Shown here: in pieces, positions 51,344 to 62,845 of the stretch | Layout: each line of letters begins with the position of its first letter | Position numbering within the stretch: the first letter of the stretch is position 1 | NCBI RefSeq assembly: GCF_047495875.1 | Contig: NC_092497.1 | Location: 74,509,463-74,573,462 of the forward strand | Length of the DNA: 64,000 nt | Direction of reading: 5' to 3' | Source: Pithys albifrons albifrons | Lineage: Eukaryota; Chordata; Aves; Passeriformes; Thamnophilidae | The notes under the pieces: model-generated | Database searches by the model: none | Told to the model about the DNA's origin: nothing | What the model saw: only the letters and a program-made list of their open reading frames with translations | Program-made: the position numbers and the translations under genes

Positions 51344-51348
51344 GTTAC
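51344..51348. repeat. Target-site duplication GTTAC, left copy
   Basis: Left half of the 5-bp duplication around the LTR at 51349-52523. The right half is 52524-52528. Confidence 0.75.
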
Positions 51349-52523
51349 TGTGGGGTTTGAGTTGCCAGTGACAACATTTAGCTGCATGATTGTATTTAAT
51401 TGATGAAAAAACCCCAAGAAACAAAAACCAAAAGGAACCAGCACAAAACACACTCTACAGACAAGCACGCCAAACAACTTTCAATACAGAACCCGAGCAG
51501 TTTATTCCCTACAATAGACTTAGCTAACTACAGAAAACTACTAACCAGAAACACAACAACCTAAAACAGAAATCTAGAACCTCCTCGGTAACACAGAGCA
51601 ACAAAATGAACTGCACATAACCTTCTCTGTAACCCAAAGTTAAAGGAAAGAATATTGCTATGTCCCATTGACAGATGTTAAAATAGAACTACGCACCTTA
51701 GAGGAACACAACCACCACTATAAAGTGAGATATAAACCTAGTAATTTACGAGGCGTAAGGCAAGTTATAATTATGAGTATTAAGGCAGCGAAACACAGTT
51801 AGTCAATAAGGTGCTTATAGAGTAAAGATATAGCCCAGTGAAAGGAGCATCAAAATAGCTTTGAGGTAAAAGTGAAAGCATATCATAAGTGTATAGGGCA
51901 CTTTATAAGGTATAACGTAACAGGCATAGTATAAGATCTAAAATAGAATGTATAAAGTGATAGGCATTGTTACGAGTAAAGTATAACGTATAAAATATAA
52001 AGTATAGAGAGTACATGGTTTCCTCACCCCTACATGGTCTGAAGAGGTGGGAGGAGACAGGGCAGCTTCTCTTAGCTACCCCCGCAGAGACAATGACATT
52101 TGTCCCCAAGCCTGGCTTATGCCCAATCTCTTTTATACCTTTTTTTTTCTTAGGTTGTTTGAGTGACTTTAGTCAATAATTGGTTTGGGGTGAGAGGCGA
52201 TGACATAGGCCTGAGAGTTGGCTCTCTGTGTTCCCAGAGGATGTTGCAAAGGGTAGCCATGTCATCTCCACAACACTCCACCCTTTGTTAATCTTATCAG
52301 TCTGGCTTTAGCACTTTTGGAAAGCCACTGGCCTTTCTTTGTCCTCTGACAATGGTTCTGGGAGCACTGCTCCAGAGGTCTGAGGCGTTTCCCTCAACTC
52401 ATATCAGGGCTATCGCCCCACAGCAGCCATCTTGGTCCCCTCTCCTGACACACCCCCACGCCCCCACAGACACCCACAAGGTGGTTCTGACCCGATAATA
52501 ACTGATCTGATGTGTAGTGCCCA
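51349..52523 (-). mobile_element. Long solo LTR, 1175 bp
   Basis: Runs TGTGGGGTTTGAG...GTAGTGCCCA on the plus strand, flanked by a 5-bp direct repeat, GTTAC. On the minus strand a TATAAAA box lies at 52137-52131 and an AATAAA signal at 51506-51501, about 625 bases apart. The segment between (51740-52020) is built of short ATAAAGTATAACGTATA-like units. U3 is at the right and R-U5 at the left. The long TATA-to-polyA interval is unusual. The matching repeat extends two bases further (CAGTTAC), so the exact edge could shift slightly. Confidence 0.75.
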
Positions 52524-52528
52524 GTTAC

Positions 52529-53665
52529 TCCACTTCACTGCAAAGCAGTTTGGTTACGTTTAGTCAACAATGTGGCACTTTTCTTCATTACCTGCTTATT
52601 TTATGACAAAATTCTGATTGCTGTTACTTGTTCCTTTAGTGTCAGCATTACAGTTTCCATTGGTGTTACTCTTATGCCTTCATCTTTAAATATATTCTTA
52701 ATTGATTTCATTTACTACAAAAGACTATACTACCTGCCACTCGCAGACCTTCTCTAAATTTTGTTGTTTGACTACTCACTCATGTACTGAATTCAAAAAA
52801 GTTAACAAGCACTCACATGTCTATCCATCCTATTTGTTTTCATTAGCTGCATGAGCTATCTTTCTCCTACTATCTGTTGTAAACAGCTTACATGATGGAT
52901 TTAACTCATCACTCAGCCTCACTTTCTAACCACATATAATATTCACCTGGAATGTATATGAGAAGTAAAACACTTCTAAGTAGCTCTGTAAATAGACTCA
53001 TAATATAAAACACAGACCAAACAAACTCTTTGCTCCAGAAAGCTAAATTATTCTACTGAAGTCTAGTCTTAATGATGGCAGAAGGAGTTTGGTTTCTGGT
53101 ATCAAAATAGAGACAACTTTGTGGTTCCTAATTCAATGGCAGGCCATCCACAATCCCTTCCACATTCTACCAAAGGACTGATTTGACTTTGTTCTCTATA
53201 ACCCAAGAGTTAATGTGCATATGTGTGGCATTGGTGTCCCATGAAGGTAAAATGTTCAGAAATAGAAGCTTTAAAAAACTGATAAGCAGAGTGTATCTAA
53301 AATATTTTTATTAGAAGAGAAAACCAGTTATTTTATTAGACAATTACAATTTGTTTTCTTCTTTCATCACTGTTGGTAAACAACTACTATAGCAATGCAA
53401 TTATTGTAGGCTTCATTTGATGCTGTTTTACAAGTCAACTTCTGGCTAACCAAAAGGATGCAATTTTAAGAACTTTGTGTAGTCAACACTGATCTACTTC
53501 TGGTCTTCTTTCCTTGTTTAAAAATAGTAAACCAAAAAGGAAGTTTCAATATGGACTTCTAGAGAATAGAAACATCACTAAAAAGAAAAACATGATATAT
53601 TAATAAAAACCACTTCAGAAACCTTATCAAGAAATACTCTCTTTACAAGAGTCATAATAACCAAC
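52529..53665. other. Unannotated DNA
   Basis: No gene or transposon recognised. Ordinary AT-rich sequence. Confidence 0.6.
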
Positions 53666-54300
53666 TGTCTTAGTTTAGAGGAAAACTAAGATATTTATAT
53701 GGACCAGAAAAAGGGTGTCCTCCAAAAATCACAACTTTGAAATTGAAGGGGTTTTAATTAAAAAAAAGTTTATAGAAAAGGATAACAGTTCTTAATAATA
53801 AATATATATAACAATAAACAGACCAAGGCAAAACCACTCCCCAGCATACCAAGAACCTCAAAAAACCAGTTCAATCTCTCTCTTCTCTCTCAGTGTAGTT
53901 TTATTTATGGAGAGCAGGTGGAGGTGTAACTCCTTGGCTGGCCACAGAATCACACACACCCCCACCACCACCCCCAGCCCTTTCCGTGGCAGCTGGAGGC
54001 AAAAGACAGGAAAAGACACTTGCTGGCTGCAAGGCTTATGGGAAGATGGCAGCTACAAAAAGGGATGGAGTAGAACTCTCTCCATGAGCAATGCAGAAAC
54101 CTCTCCTCATCCTCCAATCAAAGGCGAGAGGCTGGGGACAGTGGATGGTAGTGGTGATAGTCAGCCACTCCTTGCAAACTGAAAACTGGCTGAGGAAAGG
54201 AATCTATAGTACAATCCAAGGCAGTGGCTATGGCTCACTCTCTCTCTGACCAGCAGCACAGAGCATGCAGAGCTGGGGGGTATTTCATGTGTGCCAGGAA
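53666..54300 (-). mobile_element. Probable LTR, antisense
   Basis: Begins TGTCTTAGTTTAGAGGAAAAC, the reverse complement of a common avian LTR end (...CTAAACTAAGACA). The block then runs AT-rich to 53820 and becomes GC-rich to about 54300, suggesting R-U5 at left and U3 at right on the minus strand. No matching target duplication was found, so the right edge is approximate. The CCAAC before it is not repeated. Confidence 0.5.
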
Positions 54301-56140
54301 TTGTAATCTATTATAATATATGAATCCATGTCCCAATTCAATAACTATTTATGCTAGTTTAAATCCACCTTGAAGCAATGTAAAAAGTACTTACAGTATT
54401 TTCTACCAAGAAAAAAATTCTGCAGATTAATGTAATGCTAATATTTTTTTCTGGTTTATGTTTTTTAGAACTGCATTGTTTGTTTTTCTGACAGTGGCAG
54501 TTTAAGATTTAGATTATCTGGTTAAATTTCTTTTCTGTCAATGGCATCTTGAAATTTAAAAGGCCTTTATTGTTGTCTAACTCTTGCTATACACATACCC
54601 ATTTTTCCCTTAACATGCTTTGTTAGTACATGTCAGCTTTCCTGCCAGGTGCCTACTCCTGCACAGTCTCTTCCTGGGATGCAGCTGCCTTCAGGACATG
54701 CCCACTGGCTGTGGCTGCAGTGTTTCCCAAGCTGCAGTGTGGAAAAAACTGCCTCCCCCATGGGCTGCAAGGGAATCTCTGCCCTAGTGCCTGGGTCACC
54801 TGCACGTTCTCCTCTGACATTGGTGTCTGCAGGTCTGTTTTGCTCACATTTTGTTTCATGTTTCTCTGTTGAGCAGTGTTTTGCCCTTTCTTATATAAGG
54901 TTTCCCAGAGGCACCACTACCTCAGCTGGGCAGGCTCAGCCATACCTTGCAGTTGATCAGTTGGAGAAGGCTCAACCCAGCTGTGTCCCTGGCAGCCCCG
55001 GCCTCCCTTGTCAACATCTTGCCACATGAACACCATAATTTCACCCCTGACCACTTGAAATGAACATATTTAAGAATTGCTATTAAAATATACATTCATC
55101 ACACAATCTTCATGAACTATACTTACATCAAGAACAACAAAAAAATTCCTCATACTGATGCAGGAAGGGGTTTTGATTTTTGATTTTCACATTTTACAGA
55201 TATTAGGAACACAGTAGCTGTAGCAAAGTAGATCTAGTGTGTTAATATTTCTAGCAGCTTGAGTTTAATGTCTTTCTATCATTACCTCTGTCCCAGAACA
55301 GTGAGCTCAAATTCCTTTAGATGTTTAGTCTTTTCTCAAGGTAGAAGGTTGAAGAATATCAAAAGGAGATATAAACACAGGGCAGAGTGACCCAGAAGTC
55401 AGAACATTGGAAGAACTCCAGATGTCTGAAGAAGTGCAGGACTGATGAAGAGTCAAATTCTGATCAAGTCCTGATCTCAGACTCAAATTCTTCAGGGGGT
55501 GGAACAGGGTGGACTGGGGCAGAAAAAAAATTGAACTGGAGATATGTAAAGTAATGATTGGATAGATCATATTATAAACCCCATGGAACTTAGAGCTTGC
55601 CCATGTGCATGTTGAAGTATTCCTGGATGAGCCTGGGTGTTCATCATTAAAGCCACTACCCTCTTATCTCCTACCAAAAACTGGCTTGGAGTACTTTTTA
55701 CAGACTTTTCAGGTAACAATACCAAAATCAAAGTAACATCATCTCAACACTGGCAAAAAGCAGACCTTTTACACACACTGGGAACCTCTACCCTTCCTCT
55801 CTTCACCACTTTACAACAAATATTCTCTCACAATCATTCCACTTTCCAGCAACATTCAGTCTAAGTATTGCCCATTACCACTCGCAATTCCTATCCATAT
55901 CTTAAATTCCATGAGCCTCACACTCAGTGCAAAAAAGAACTATGGTGAGTCATCCCCAGCTGTCAGCTAAACACTCTGTCTTTCACACAGTTCTGCTCTC
56001 TGTGAGGTGTGGAATATATAGAAAGAAGTTAGAAATAGTCATGAATCAAGAGGAAGACAGCTTAATAAGAAAAGTTAGAGGAGTGCATGCCATCAAAACA
56101 AAAAGAAGGATTGCTTCACTGCTTCCCATGGGCAGGCAGA
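54301..56140. other. Unannotated DNA with a GC-rich repeat-like segment
   Basis: 54620-55030 is GC-richer with CTGCAG and CCTGGG strings, like the degraded internal segments repeated in bird genomes; I cannot name the family. The remainder, to 56140, is AT-rich. No gene seen. Confidence 0.4.
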
Positions 56141-57250
56141 TCACAGAATCCCAGAATTATAGAATATCCTGTGTTGGAAGGGACCCACAAAGATCATCAA
56201 GTTCAACCCTTAGCCCTGCACAGGACTGTCTCCAAGAGTCACACCATGGGTTGAGATCATCCAGAAGCTGCTTGAACTTCGTCAGGCTTGCTGTTGTGAC
56301 CACCTCCCTATGGAGAGTGTTCCAGTGCCCAAGCACCCTCAGAGCAAAGAAGGTTTGTTCTAAACCTTCCCTGACAAAACTTCAAGCCATTCCCTCAGGT
56401 CCTGTCACTGGTCACCATGGAGATCAGTGCCTGCCCCTCCTCTTCCCCTCACAAGGAAGTTGTGGTTTGCCATGAGATGTCCCCTCAGTCTACTCTTCTC
56501 CAGGCTGAACAGCTCAAGTGACTTCAACTGCTCCTCATACGGTTTCCTTTTCAAGCCCTTCACCCTCTTCATTGCCCTCCTTTAGACACTCTCTAAGAGC
56601 TGAAAATCTTTCTTTTCTTGTGGTGACCAAAACTGCACAGAATATTCAAAGTGAGGCTGCTCCGGTGCTGAGCAGAGTGGGACAATCCCCTCCCTTGACC
56701 AGCTGATGATGCTTTTGCCTAATGCCCCCAGAACACGGCCCTCCTCACTGCCAGGGCACTGCTGACTTATATTCAACTTGCCATCGACCAGGACCCCAAG
56801 GTACCTTTCCACAGCACTGCTTTCCAGCACATCATTCCCCAGTCTGTACAAATATCCAGGGTTGTCCCATCAAAGGTACAGAATCTGGCACTTTCCATGG
56901 TTGAACTTCATATGGCTGGTGATTGCCCAGTCCTCTAATTTTCCTGAGTCTCTCTGCAGGGCCTCCCTGCCTTTGAAGGACTCAACAGCTGCCCCCAATT
57001 TTGTGTCATCTGCAAACTTGCTCAGTATCCTTTCCAGTCCTGCATCCAATCCATTTAAGGAGATGTTGAAGAGCATAAGGCCCAAGACGGAGCCCTCTAG
57101 AACCCCACTAGTGACAGGTCACCAGTCTGATGTTACCTCATTGACTATCACTCTGTGTGCTCGACCTGTGAGCCAATTGCTCACCTACCACATTATGTGT
57201 TTATCCACCTGTCCAGCCACTCACTGGAAAGAAGATCCTCAGCACACCTA
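56141..57250 (-). mobile_element. CR1 LINE 3' half, antisense
   Basis: Begins with a degraded ATCACAGAATCCCAGAATT octamer tail at about 56141. Read on the minus strand it covers the 3' region, then ORF2: Gly-Lys-Cys-Gln-Ile-Leu at about 56870, Lys-Leu-Glu-Asp-Trp-Ala-Ile at 56935, and Leu-Ser-Lys-Phe-Ala-Asp-Asp-Thr-Lys-Leu-Gly-Ala-Ala-Val at 56990-57030, including the catalytic Ala-Asp-Asp. It continues into the RT core before decaying near 57250. It is 5'-truncated and interrupted by stops. Confidence 0.9.
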
Positions 57251-57334
57251 ACAGTTCCTTGGGAAGGCAAATGTGGAAACCATGCATGCCTCTCCTTTCT
57301 CATTCCTTCCTTGAGCTTTTATTGCCAAGCATGA

Positions 57335-57525
57335 ATTCATATAATCATAAAATCATTTAATTTGGAAAAGACTTTAAAGATCATTTAATCACACGGTAAA
57401 CCTAACACAGCCAAATCCATCCCTAAACCATGTCCATAAGTGCCCCAACTACACTTATCTTAAATAATTCCAGGGATAGAATTCAACCACTTTCCTAGGT
57501 ATCGGCATGTTGTTCCAGGTGTCAT
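57335..57525 (-). mobile_element. CR1 3' fragment, antisense
   Basis: Starts with TAATCATAAAATCAT, a degraded octamer tail, then a GGAAAAGACTTTAAAGATCAT-type 3' region. A separate, shorter insertion just after the larger CR1. Confidence 0.7.
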
Positions 57526-59165
57526 GACTTATCTTCTTGGCCTGTTGAGGTCACTTGTCCCATCTATGTCCTCTCCTGAACTCTTGCCCACACACAATGT
57601 CCTGACCTTTGGAATAGGAAGGGGCAGTGAGAAAGAAAGCATTGTTGTTCTGCAAGCACTGTCATCAATAGCCAAGAGCCTGGTGTGTTGTCAACACTGT
57701 TTTAGCCAAAAATACAAAGCAAAGCTCTGTGAAGGGAATTAACTTCATTCCACAAAAATCCTGATCTACAGGCAACTAACAGCCTTCTCATGTATTTTTT
57801 CATTCATTTATTCAAAGGAAGTCTTTGAGTAAATAAATCAAGGCATTTCCTCTTCAGTTCTGATGTAGAAAACTTTTGCTAACAAATGGAACTCTGAAAA
57901 CACACTTTTGGAGTAATCAGAGTTTACACTAGCACAATTTGCAACAAAGTTTCTCTAGTAGCCGGTATTAGACTGATTAGTCTACACTGGTTTAAAGAGA
58001 CTGAGAAGGCTTTTCTAGGACATCATGATATAGATGTACAAACACTCAAATAGGTGTTGATTTAAATGAGAATTAGTTCACTGAGGAAACACTGTTCTTG
58101 AGATTCAAGACTAAAGTGAAATTACATTTTAAATTCACATTACAATAAACTCATTTATGTTAACCCAAAATTTTCATTCATTCATAGGTCAAAAACAGAA
58201 AAAGGAGCTGCTAAGTTAAGACTGGGAACTTAGATGTAGAAAGTGCACATTCTGCTATTAGAATCCAATCCCTCAGAAGCAAATATCAGTGGAACATAGC
58301 TTAGATTTTATTTGCATAAATTACAGCAAACATGCAATTATAATAAGATGTCATAACATATATTCATCCCTCTTTGAGCTAAGATTAAAGCTTCCACACA
58401 GGGCGCAAAATATTTGCCTAGCCAAATATAAAGTTCTTCCTCTCTATGTATGAAAATTCTTTCAGAATTAGCTGAAACATTTGCAGTTCTGGTTCTGATT
58501 CCTCACAGTTTTTTGTCAAGCCGAGTGGAAGGAAAGGAGAATTTAGAATGAGGTAAGTGAATTCTAATTCTTTCAAGGAAAATAAAAGTCATTTCTTCAT
58601 AGTGTCTCCTCTTTCCAAGGGTGTAAATTACACAGTGCTGAATGAAGAGATAATTTGATAATTCTTCACTAATCATTCTAACTAAAACTATAAACTATTA
58701 ATTGCATTTCATTTACATATTTCTAATTTTTCTCAGGAAAGCCTATGTTCTGTTCTGTTTTTGATGCAGTGGTTTTGTAGACTAACCTAATTTCAATTTT
58801 CATTACTGCTGACACGTATTTTATTTTCTTTGGTTAAGATCAAACAATAATGAAACAGGTAATCAGCATGGAAATAGGTTACCAAAAGTGTCCCAGTTTT
58901 GTTAGCATTCTCACTGAAGAGCATACAAATAGTCTGGAAAATTTTTAAGTATTTAAAAAAGCAGGTACATAGAACATATATGGGATCTTAAGCACTTAAG
59001 ACTAGTATGAAGTTAGTCAGGGTAAATAACTTTTAATAATTTGATTTTTCCCATTTTTGCACTGTTTCTAGATGGAAACTTTTTAATAAGTTGAATGAAA
59101 AATAAATAAATTAAAATATAAAATAAAAATAGAAAATAAAATTAGTAAGTTTAATTTTTTTGTCT
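57526..59165. other. Unannotated AT-rich DNA
   Basis: No gene or transposon recognised. A-rich to 59160 in places. Confidence 0.6.
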
Positions 59166-59171
59166 AGTGAC
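59166..59171. repeat. Target-site duplication AGTGAC, left copy
   Basis: Left half of a 6-bp duplication around the element at 59172-59520. The right half is 59521-59526. Confidence 0.75.
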
Positions 59172-59520
59172 TAAAGTAAAAAAGTCGATATTTTGAGCTC
59201 CCCAGGTTTCAGCGCGAGTCACAACGTAACCCCCATAGGAGTATGATCTGTGCTCTGATTTATTGTTTACATTACACACACACATATCGCGTATTCTCTG
59301 AGTCCACGAATAGTACAGGAATATCATTGGTCAATTGGTACTTTTCTCAAAACTATGCCCTTCTGTATCAATGTGTTTACCTGCTTCTCCTGTCAGCTGT
59401 CGCATTCTTTCTATTGTTTACTGCTCTTCTTGAAGCAGGCTCAAGGATACAGGGACGCCATTTCCCTCTCCATGGCCTGGACTGTGCACAAAAACTTCTA
59501 AGTTCAAATTTCTTCCAACA
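59172..59520 (-). mobile_element. Solo LTR, 349 bp, 6-bp target duplication
   Basis: Ends CTTCCAACA on the plus strand and is flanked by an exact 6-bp repeat, AGTGAC. The left end reads TAAAG, consistent with a mutated TGAAG, so the minus-strand 3' end would be a degraded CTTCA, like avian leukosis-type LTRs. AATAAA on the minus strand (59264-59259) leaves an 88-bp U5, and the total length is near that of avian leukosis LTRs (about 330 bp). It keeps several CpG dinucleotides. A 6-bp duplication supports an alpha/beta-type retroviral origin, but the sequence itself is not named. Confidence 0.65.
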
Positions 59521-59526
59521 AGTGAC

Positions 59527-60044
59527 AGTTCTCAATCTACTACTAAAGCTGAAAAATCTTCTTGACTATTTCATAGCTGTAAAGAAGATGGACAATGCAT
59601 GCTTGCTTCCTTTGTAGAGGACAATTATCACTGTCTTTTCCACACTAGTCAAATGTATACACACATCCACTTGACTCATAACCTAAAAATTTTAAACTCT
59701 GACTTGCAATAGTATAGTCATGGGCACCTCTGAAGGGGATGGCTCACTGAAAAGGAACTCAATAACAGTGGAAGCATATATTGCTTAAATACTTAAGAAT
59801 TTTTCATGGAATAAAATATTTTAAACTTCAAAGTAAAAATGACAAGTTTTCAGTCCATATGAGCAAGGTCTTCTCTTTTTTAGAAGCTCAAGTCTAATAT
59901 TTCTCCATTCATTTCTAGCAAGGCAAGAATGGTATCTTTTTATGAAACTAATGGCTTTAATTACCCTTTAAGGCTCTCTTGAGTAAAATCTATAAACAGA
60001 TTCTAGTAAATAGAGTCCAGACATAAAATAATTTAGTTACAAAA
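59527..60044. other. Unannotated DNA
   Basis: No gene or transposon recognised. Confidence 0.6.
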
Positions 60045-60465
60045 TTCTAGAATTGTAAGACAGTTTGGGCTGGAAAGGACTTTAATGATTATATAATTAA
60101 AACCTCCTGTCCATATGGGGGGTCATTTTGCACTACACCAGGATATTCAAAACCCCATCCAACTTGGCTTTCAACACTTCCAGGGATGGGGCACCTACAG
60201 CTTCCTTGGGCAACTTGTTCTGTGTCATGCGCACAATAAAGAATTTTTTCCTAATATCTAGACCTACTGTCTTTCAGTTTAAAGCCATTACCTCCTGTTC
60301 TACCACTACATGCACTTCTCAAGCACTTTTGTAAGCCCCCTCTAGGTACTGGAAAGCTTCTATAAGGTCTCCATGGAGCCTTCTCAAGGCTAAACAATGC
60401 CAGATCTCTGAGCTTGTCTTCATAGGAAAAGTGCTCCAGTCCTTTGATCATCAAATACAATCAGA
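60045..60465 (-). mobile_element. CR1 3' half, antisense
   Basis: On the minus strand it reads Ile-Lys-Gly-Leu-Glu-His-Phe-Ser-Tyr-Glu-Asp-Lys-Leu-Arg-Asp-Leu-Ala-Leu-Phe-Ser-Leu-Glu at about 60385-60460, then Gly-Asn-Gly-Phe-Lys-Leu-Lys. A degraded octamer tail lies near 60045. It is 5'-truncated. Confidence 0.85.
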
Positions 60466-60739
60466 TCATGTGTTCAGGCAAACACATTATAGAACAGAAA
60501 GTCTCCTGTGAGTAGGTCCAGCATGAAGAAATCAGAATAAAGAGGATCTGTTTCATTAAGGGTTTGGGGCTTAGAGGAATAAACACAAGCTATCTGGAGT
60601 AAACAAAAAATAACTTGAAAAAATACAATAGGTCTTTAAAAAGAAACTGAAAGTACTATAGAAACCAAAGTCTTCTGGAAACAAAATAATACAAGAAATA
60701 TAAATCTTTTTTTCATCTCTTTCTACAAACAATAAATAT
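60466..60739. other. Short unannotated spacer
   Basis: No feature recognised. AT-rich. Confidence 0.6.
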
Positions 60740-60744
60740 CCTCG
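60740..60744. repeat. Target-site duplication CCTCG, left copy
   Basis: Left half of the 5-bp duplication around the LTR at 60745-61339. The right half is 61340-61344. Confidence 0.82.
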
Positions 60745-61339
60745 TGTTTGTGTTTAGCTTGGCAAAATGCCAACTGCCCAGTTGCCTGTCAGAGTCCCAC
60801 CCTGAATGGGAAAGGTAGGGAGGAAAAAAACTCCAAAAACCTAGAAGTGGAACTTTAAAGTGGCAAGGGTTTTATATCTACACTGAAGAAAAGAAAATTA
60901 AAACCAGAATATGAAATAACACATATATTTACAAATGTGAAAAGAAATAATAACTTGACCGAATTACCCAATCAAATAATACAGATTGCAACCACCCAAA
61001 TCCCACAAAACCCCTCAAAAACTCTTCCAGAGAAAACTCCCAGCAAGAGAGGAGAAAAATTAACAAGAAAATGTTCACCTCCCTAGATAACAGAGTGAGG
61101 ATGGTGGCAAGGCCTAATCTCAGTAGAGGCAGGGCAGTGTGTCCTCATGGGTCCAAGGCGAAGACCAAAAAGAGGTAGAAGTTCCACCTCCCTCTCCTTT
61201 ATACTTCTTGATGATATAAGATGATATGAAATATCTCTTTGGTCATTTAAGTCAGGTGATGCTTGTCCCTTCTAACCTACGTCACACTCTGGGCCTGCTG
61301 AATTGAGGCCCAGCTAAAACTAAAGCCAGAACTGCCTCA
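60745..61339 (-). mobile_element. Solo LTR, 595 bp (family J/N, copy 2)
   Basis: Begins TGTTTGTGTTTAGCTTGG and ends CAGAACTGCCTCA, flanked by exact CCTCG repeats. It shares the GGCAAAATGCCAACTG-type start and the GAAAAGAAAATTAA-type middle with the LTR at 47980-48611, so the two are the same family with independent insertions (CCTCG here, ATCCC there). It sits about 170 bases from the 3' end of the LINE at the right edge. Confidence 0.82.
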
Positions 61340-61344
61340 CCTCG

Positions 61345-61511
61345 TAAGACAAATGAAAGTATTCAAAGAATAACTGTCTGATATTCAAAAATGTTATTGA
61401 ATCAATCATATGTTGATCCATTAGTCAGGCAGGCTGTGTGAAGTGTGAAACTCTACCACAAAAACGTTAGCAATATGTACTTTGCTTAGTGATAGGGCAA
61501 CATCCTAGCTA
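61345..61511. other. Spacer between LTR and LINE
   Basis: Short AT-rich stretch with no recognised feature. Confidence 0.55.
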
Positions 61512-61566
61512 TATTCTTCTTTCTTCATCATGGCGAGGCTTCGCGAACAAAGATTTGGGAAGGGCA

Positions 61567-62280
61567 CTACCCACGCTTGCTGCAAGCGTGCTGGTGGCTA
61601 AAATGATCGATACGGGATAGGCAGGACCGGTCACAAAAGGCACAGCGGAACGTCTCTTTAGGTGATATTGGTGAGGAACAGTTCTTTCTGCGTTGTCTTT
61701 TTTCCTTGAGACTGACTCTACGTGTGTTCTCAAAGGAAGCAGCAGCATCGTGAATGGTGTGTCTCCATGAATCCCGATTGGAAGCCAGAGTGGATCGTTG
61801 ATGGCAGTCAATATGGCCAAGGCTGAGGTGTTGTTTCAGAGAGTCCTTGTATCCATTCTTCAGGGCTCCTCTCTTGCGGCAGCCGGTGGCGAGTTCACCA
61901 TAGAGCACAATCTTTGGGAGACGGTGAACCTCCATCCTGGAGACATGCCCTGCCCAGCACAGCTGCTTTCTCATCAGCACAGCCTCAATACTGGTGACCC
62001 CCGCCTGTTCAAGAATGGACACATTTGGCACGTAATCAGTCCAGTGGATGTTTAGGATTGAATGGAGGCAGCGCTGATGGAAGCATTCAAGAAGCCGCAG
62101 GTGGTGGCGGTAGATGACCCAGGATTCAGACCCATATAAAAGAGTAGACAGTACAATGGCTCTGTAGACACTGATCTTTGTACTTTTCTTCAGGTGTTTA
62201 TTGGACCAGACTCTTTTATGGAGTTTTCCGAAGGCTCTGTATGCCTTTGCTAGCCTGTTGTCTATCTCTTTGTCAATCAT
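61567..62280 (-). pseudogene. LINE polyprotein C-terminal segment with Cys/His finger
   Basis: 237 codons in one frame. It starts after the RT palm with Ile-Asp-Lys-Glu-Ile-Asp-Asn-Arg, then the RT thumb-side motif Ser-Thr-Leu-Leu-Tyr-Gly-Ser-Glu-Ser-Trp. The block Cys-Trp-Ala-Gly-His-Val-Ser-Arg-Met-Glu follows at about residues 128-137, then His-Arg-Leu-Pro-Lys. The last ~30 residues carry Cys-Ala-Phe-Cys (C-x2-C) and a downstream His-x-His-x-Cys, a finger seen at the C-terminus of several LINE families. Its N-terminus overlaps the preceding palm frame by a few bases in another frame because of an indel. No function is retained. Confidence 0.85.
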
Positions 62281-62845
62281 ACCATCTGAGGAAATGATAG
62301 GTGAACTGCTGGACTGACTTAAGCTCTGAATTGTCTATGGTGATGTGAGGATGATGGAAGACTTTTTGAGGTGCAGGTTGGTAGAGAACTTCCATCTTCT
62401 TCAGGCTGACTTCCAGCCCAAAAAGCTCAGCAGCCTCTGCAAAGCAGGATGTGAAGCGCTGCAGAGCTGCTTCTGTGTGAGCAACGAGGGTGGCATCATC
62501 ATCAAAAAGCAGCTCATGGACAGGGTGATTCAGGGTCTTGGTGTGGGCCTTCAGTCGCCTTAGGTTGAATAGGCTTCCATCGGCACAGTATCGGATGTAG
62601 ATGTCGTTTTCTTCATCGAGGTCTGCTGTGGCTCTTTGGAGCATCATGCTGAAGAAGATTGTGAATAGAGTTGGTGCAAGAACACAACCTTGTTTCACAC
62701 CATTGGTTATTGGAAAGGGCTCAGAGAGTGCATCGCCATATCTGACTTGTCCACACTGATCCTCATGCAGCAGGATGGTCATTTTGAGGAACTTGGGGGG
62801 ACATCCTAAACGTTCCAAGATCTGCCACAGGCCTTTTCTGCTCAC
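62273..62845 (-). pseudogene. LINE reverse transcriptase palm segment
   Basis: 190 codons carrying RT core motifs: Gly-Val-Lys-Gln-Gly-Cys-Val-Leu-Ala-Pro-Thr-Leu-Phe (RT motif B) and a Leu-Leu-Phe-Asp-Asp-Asp-Ala motif where LINEs normally have Phe-Ala-Asp-Asp, so the Ala of the catalytic box is replaced by Asp. The two catalytic Asp positions remain. It ends at Gln-Gln-Phe-Thr-Tyr, where a small deletion shifts frame into the next segment. The upstream part of the palm (about 62846-63074) is in another frame. Confidence 0.85.
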
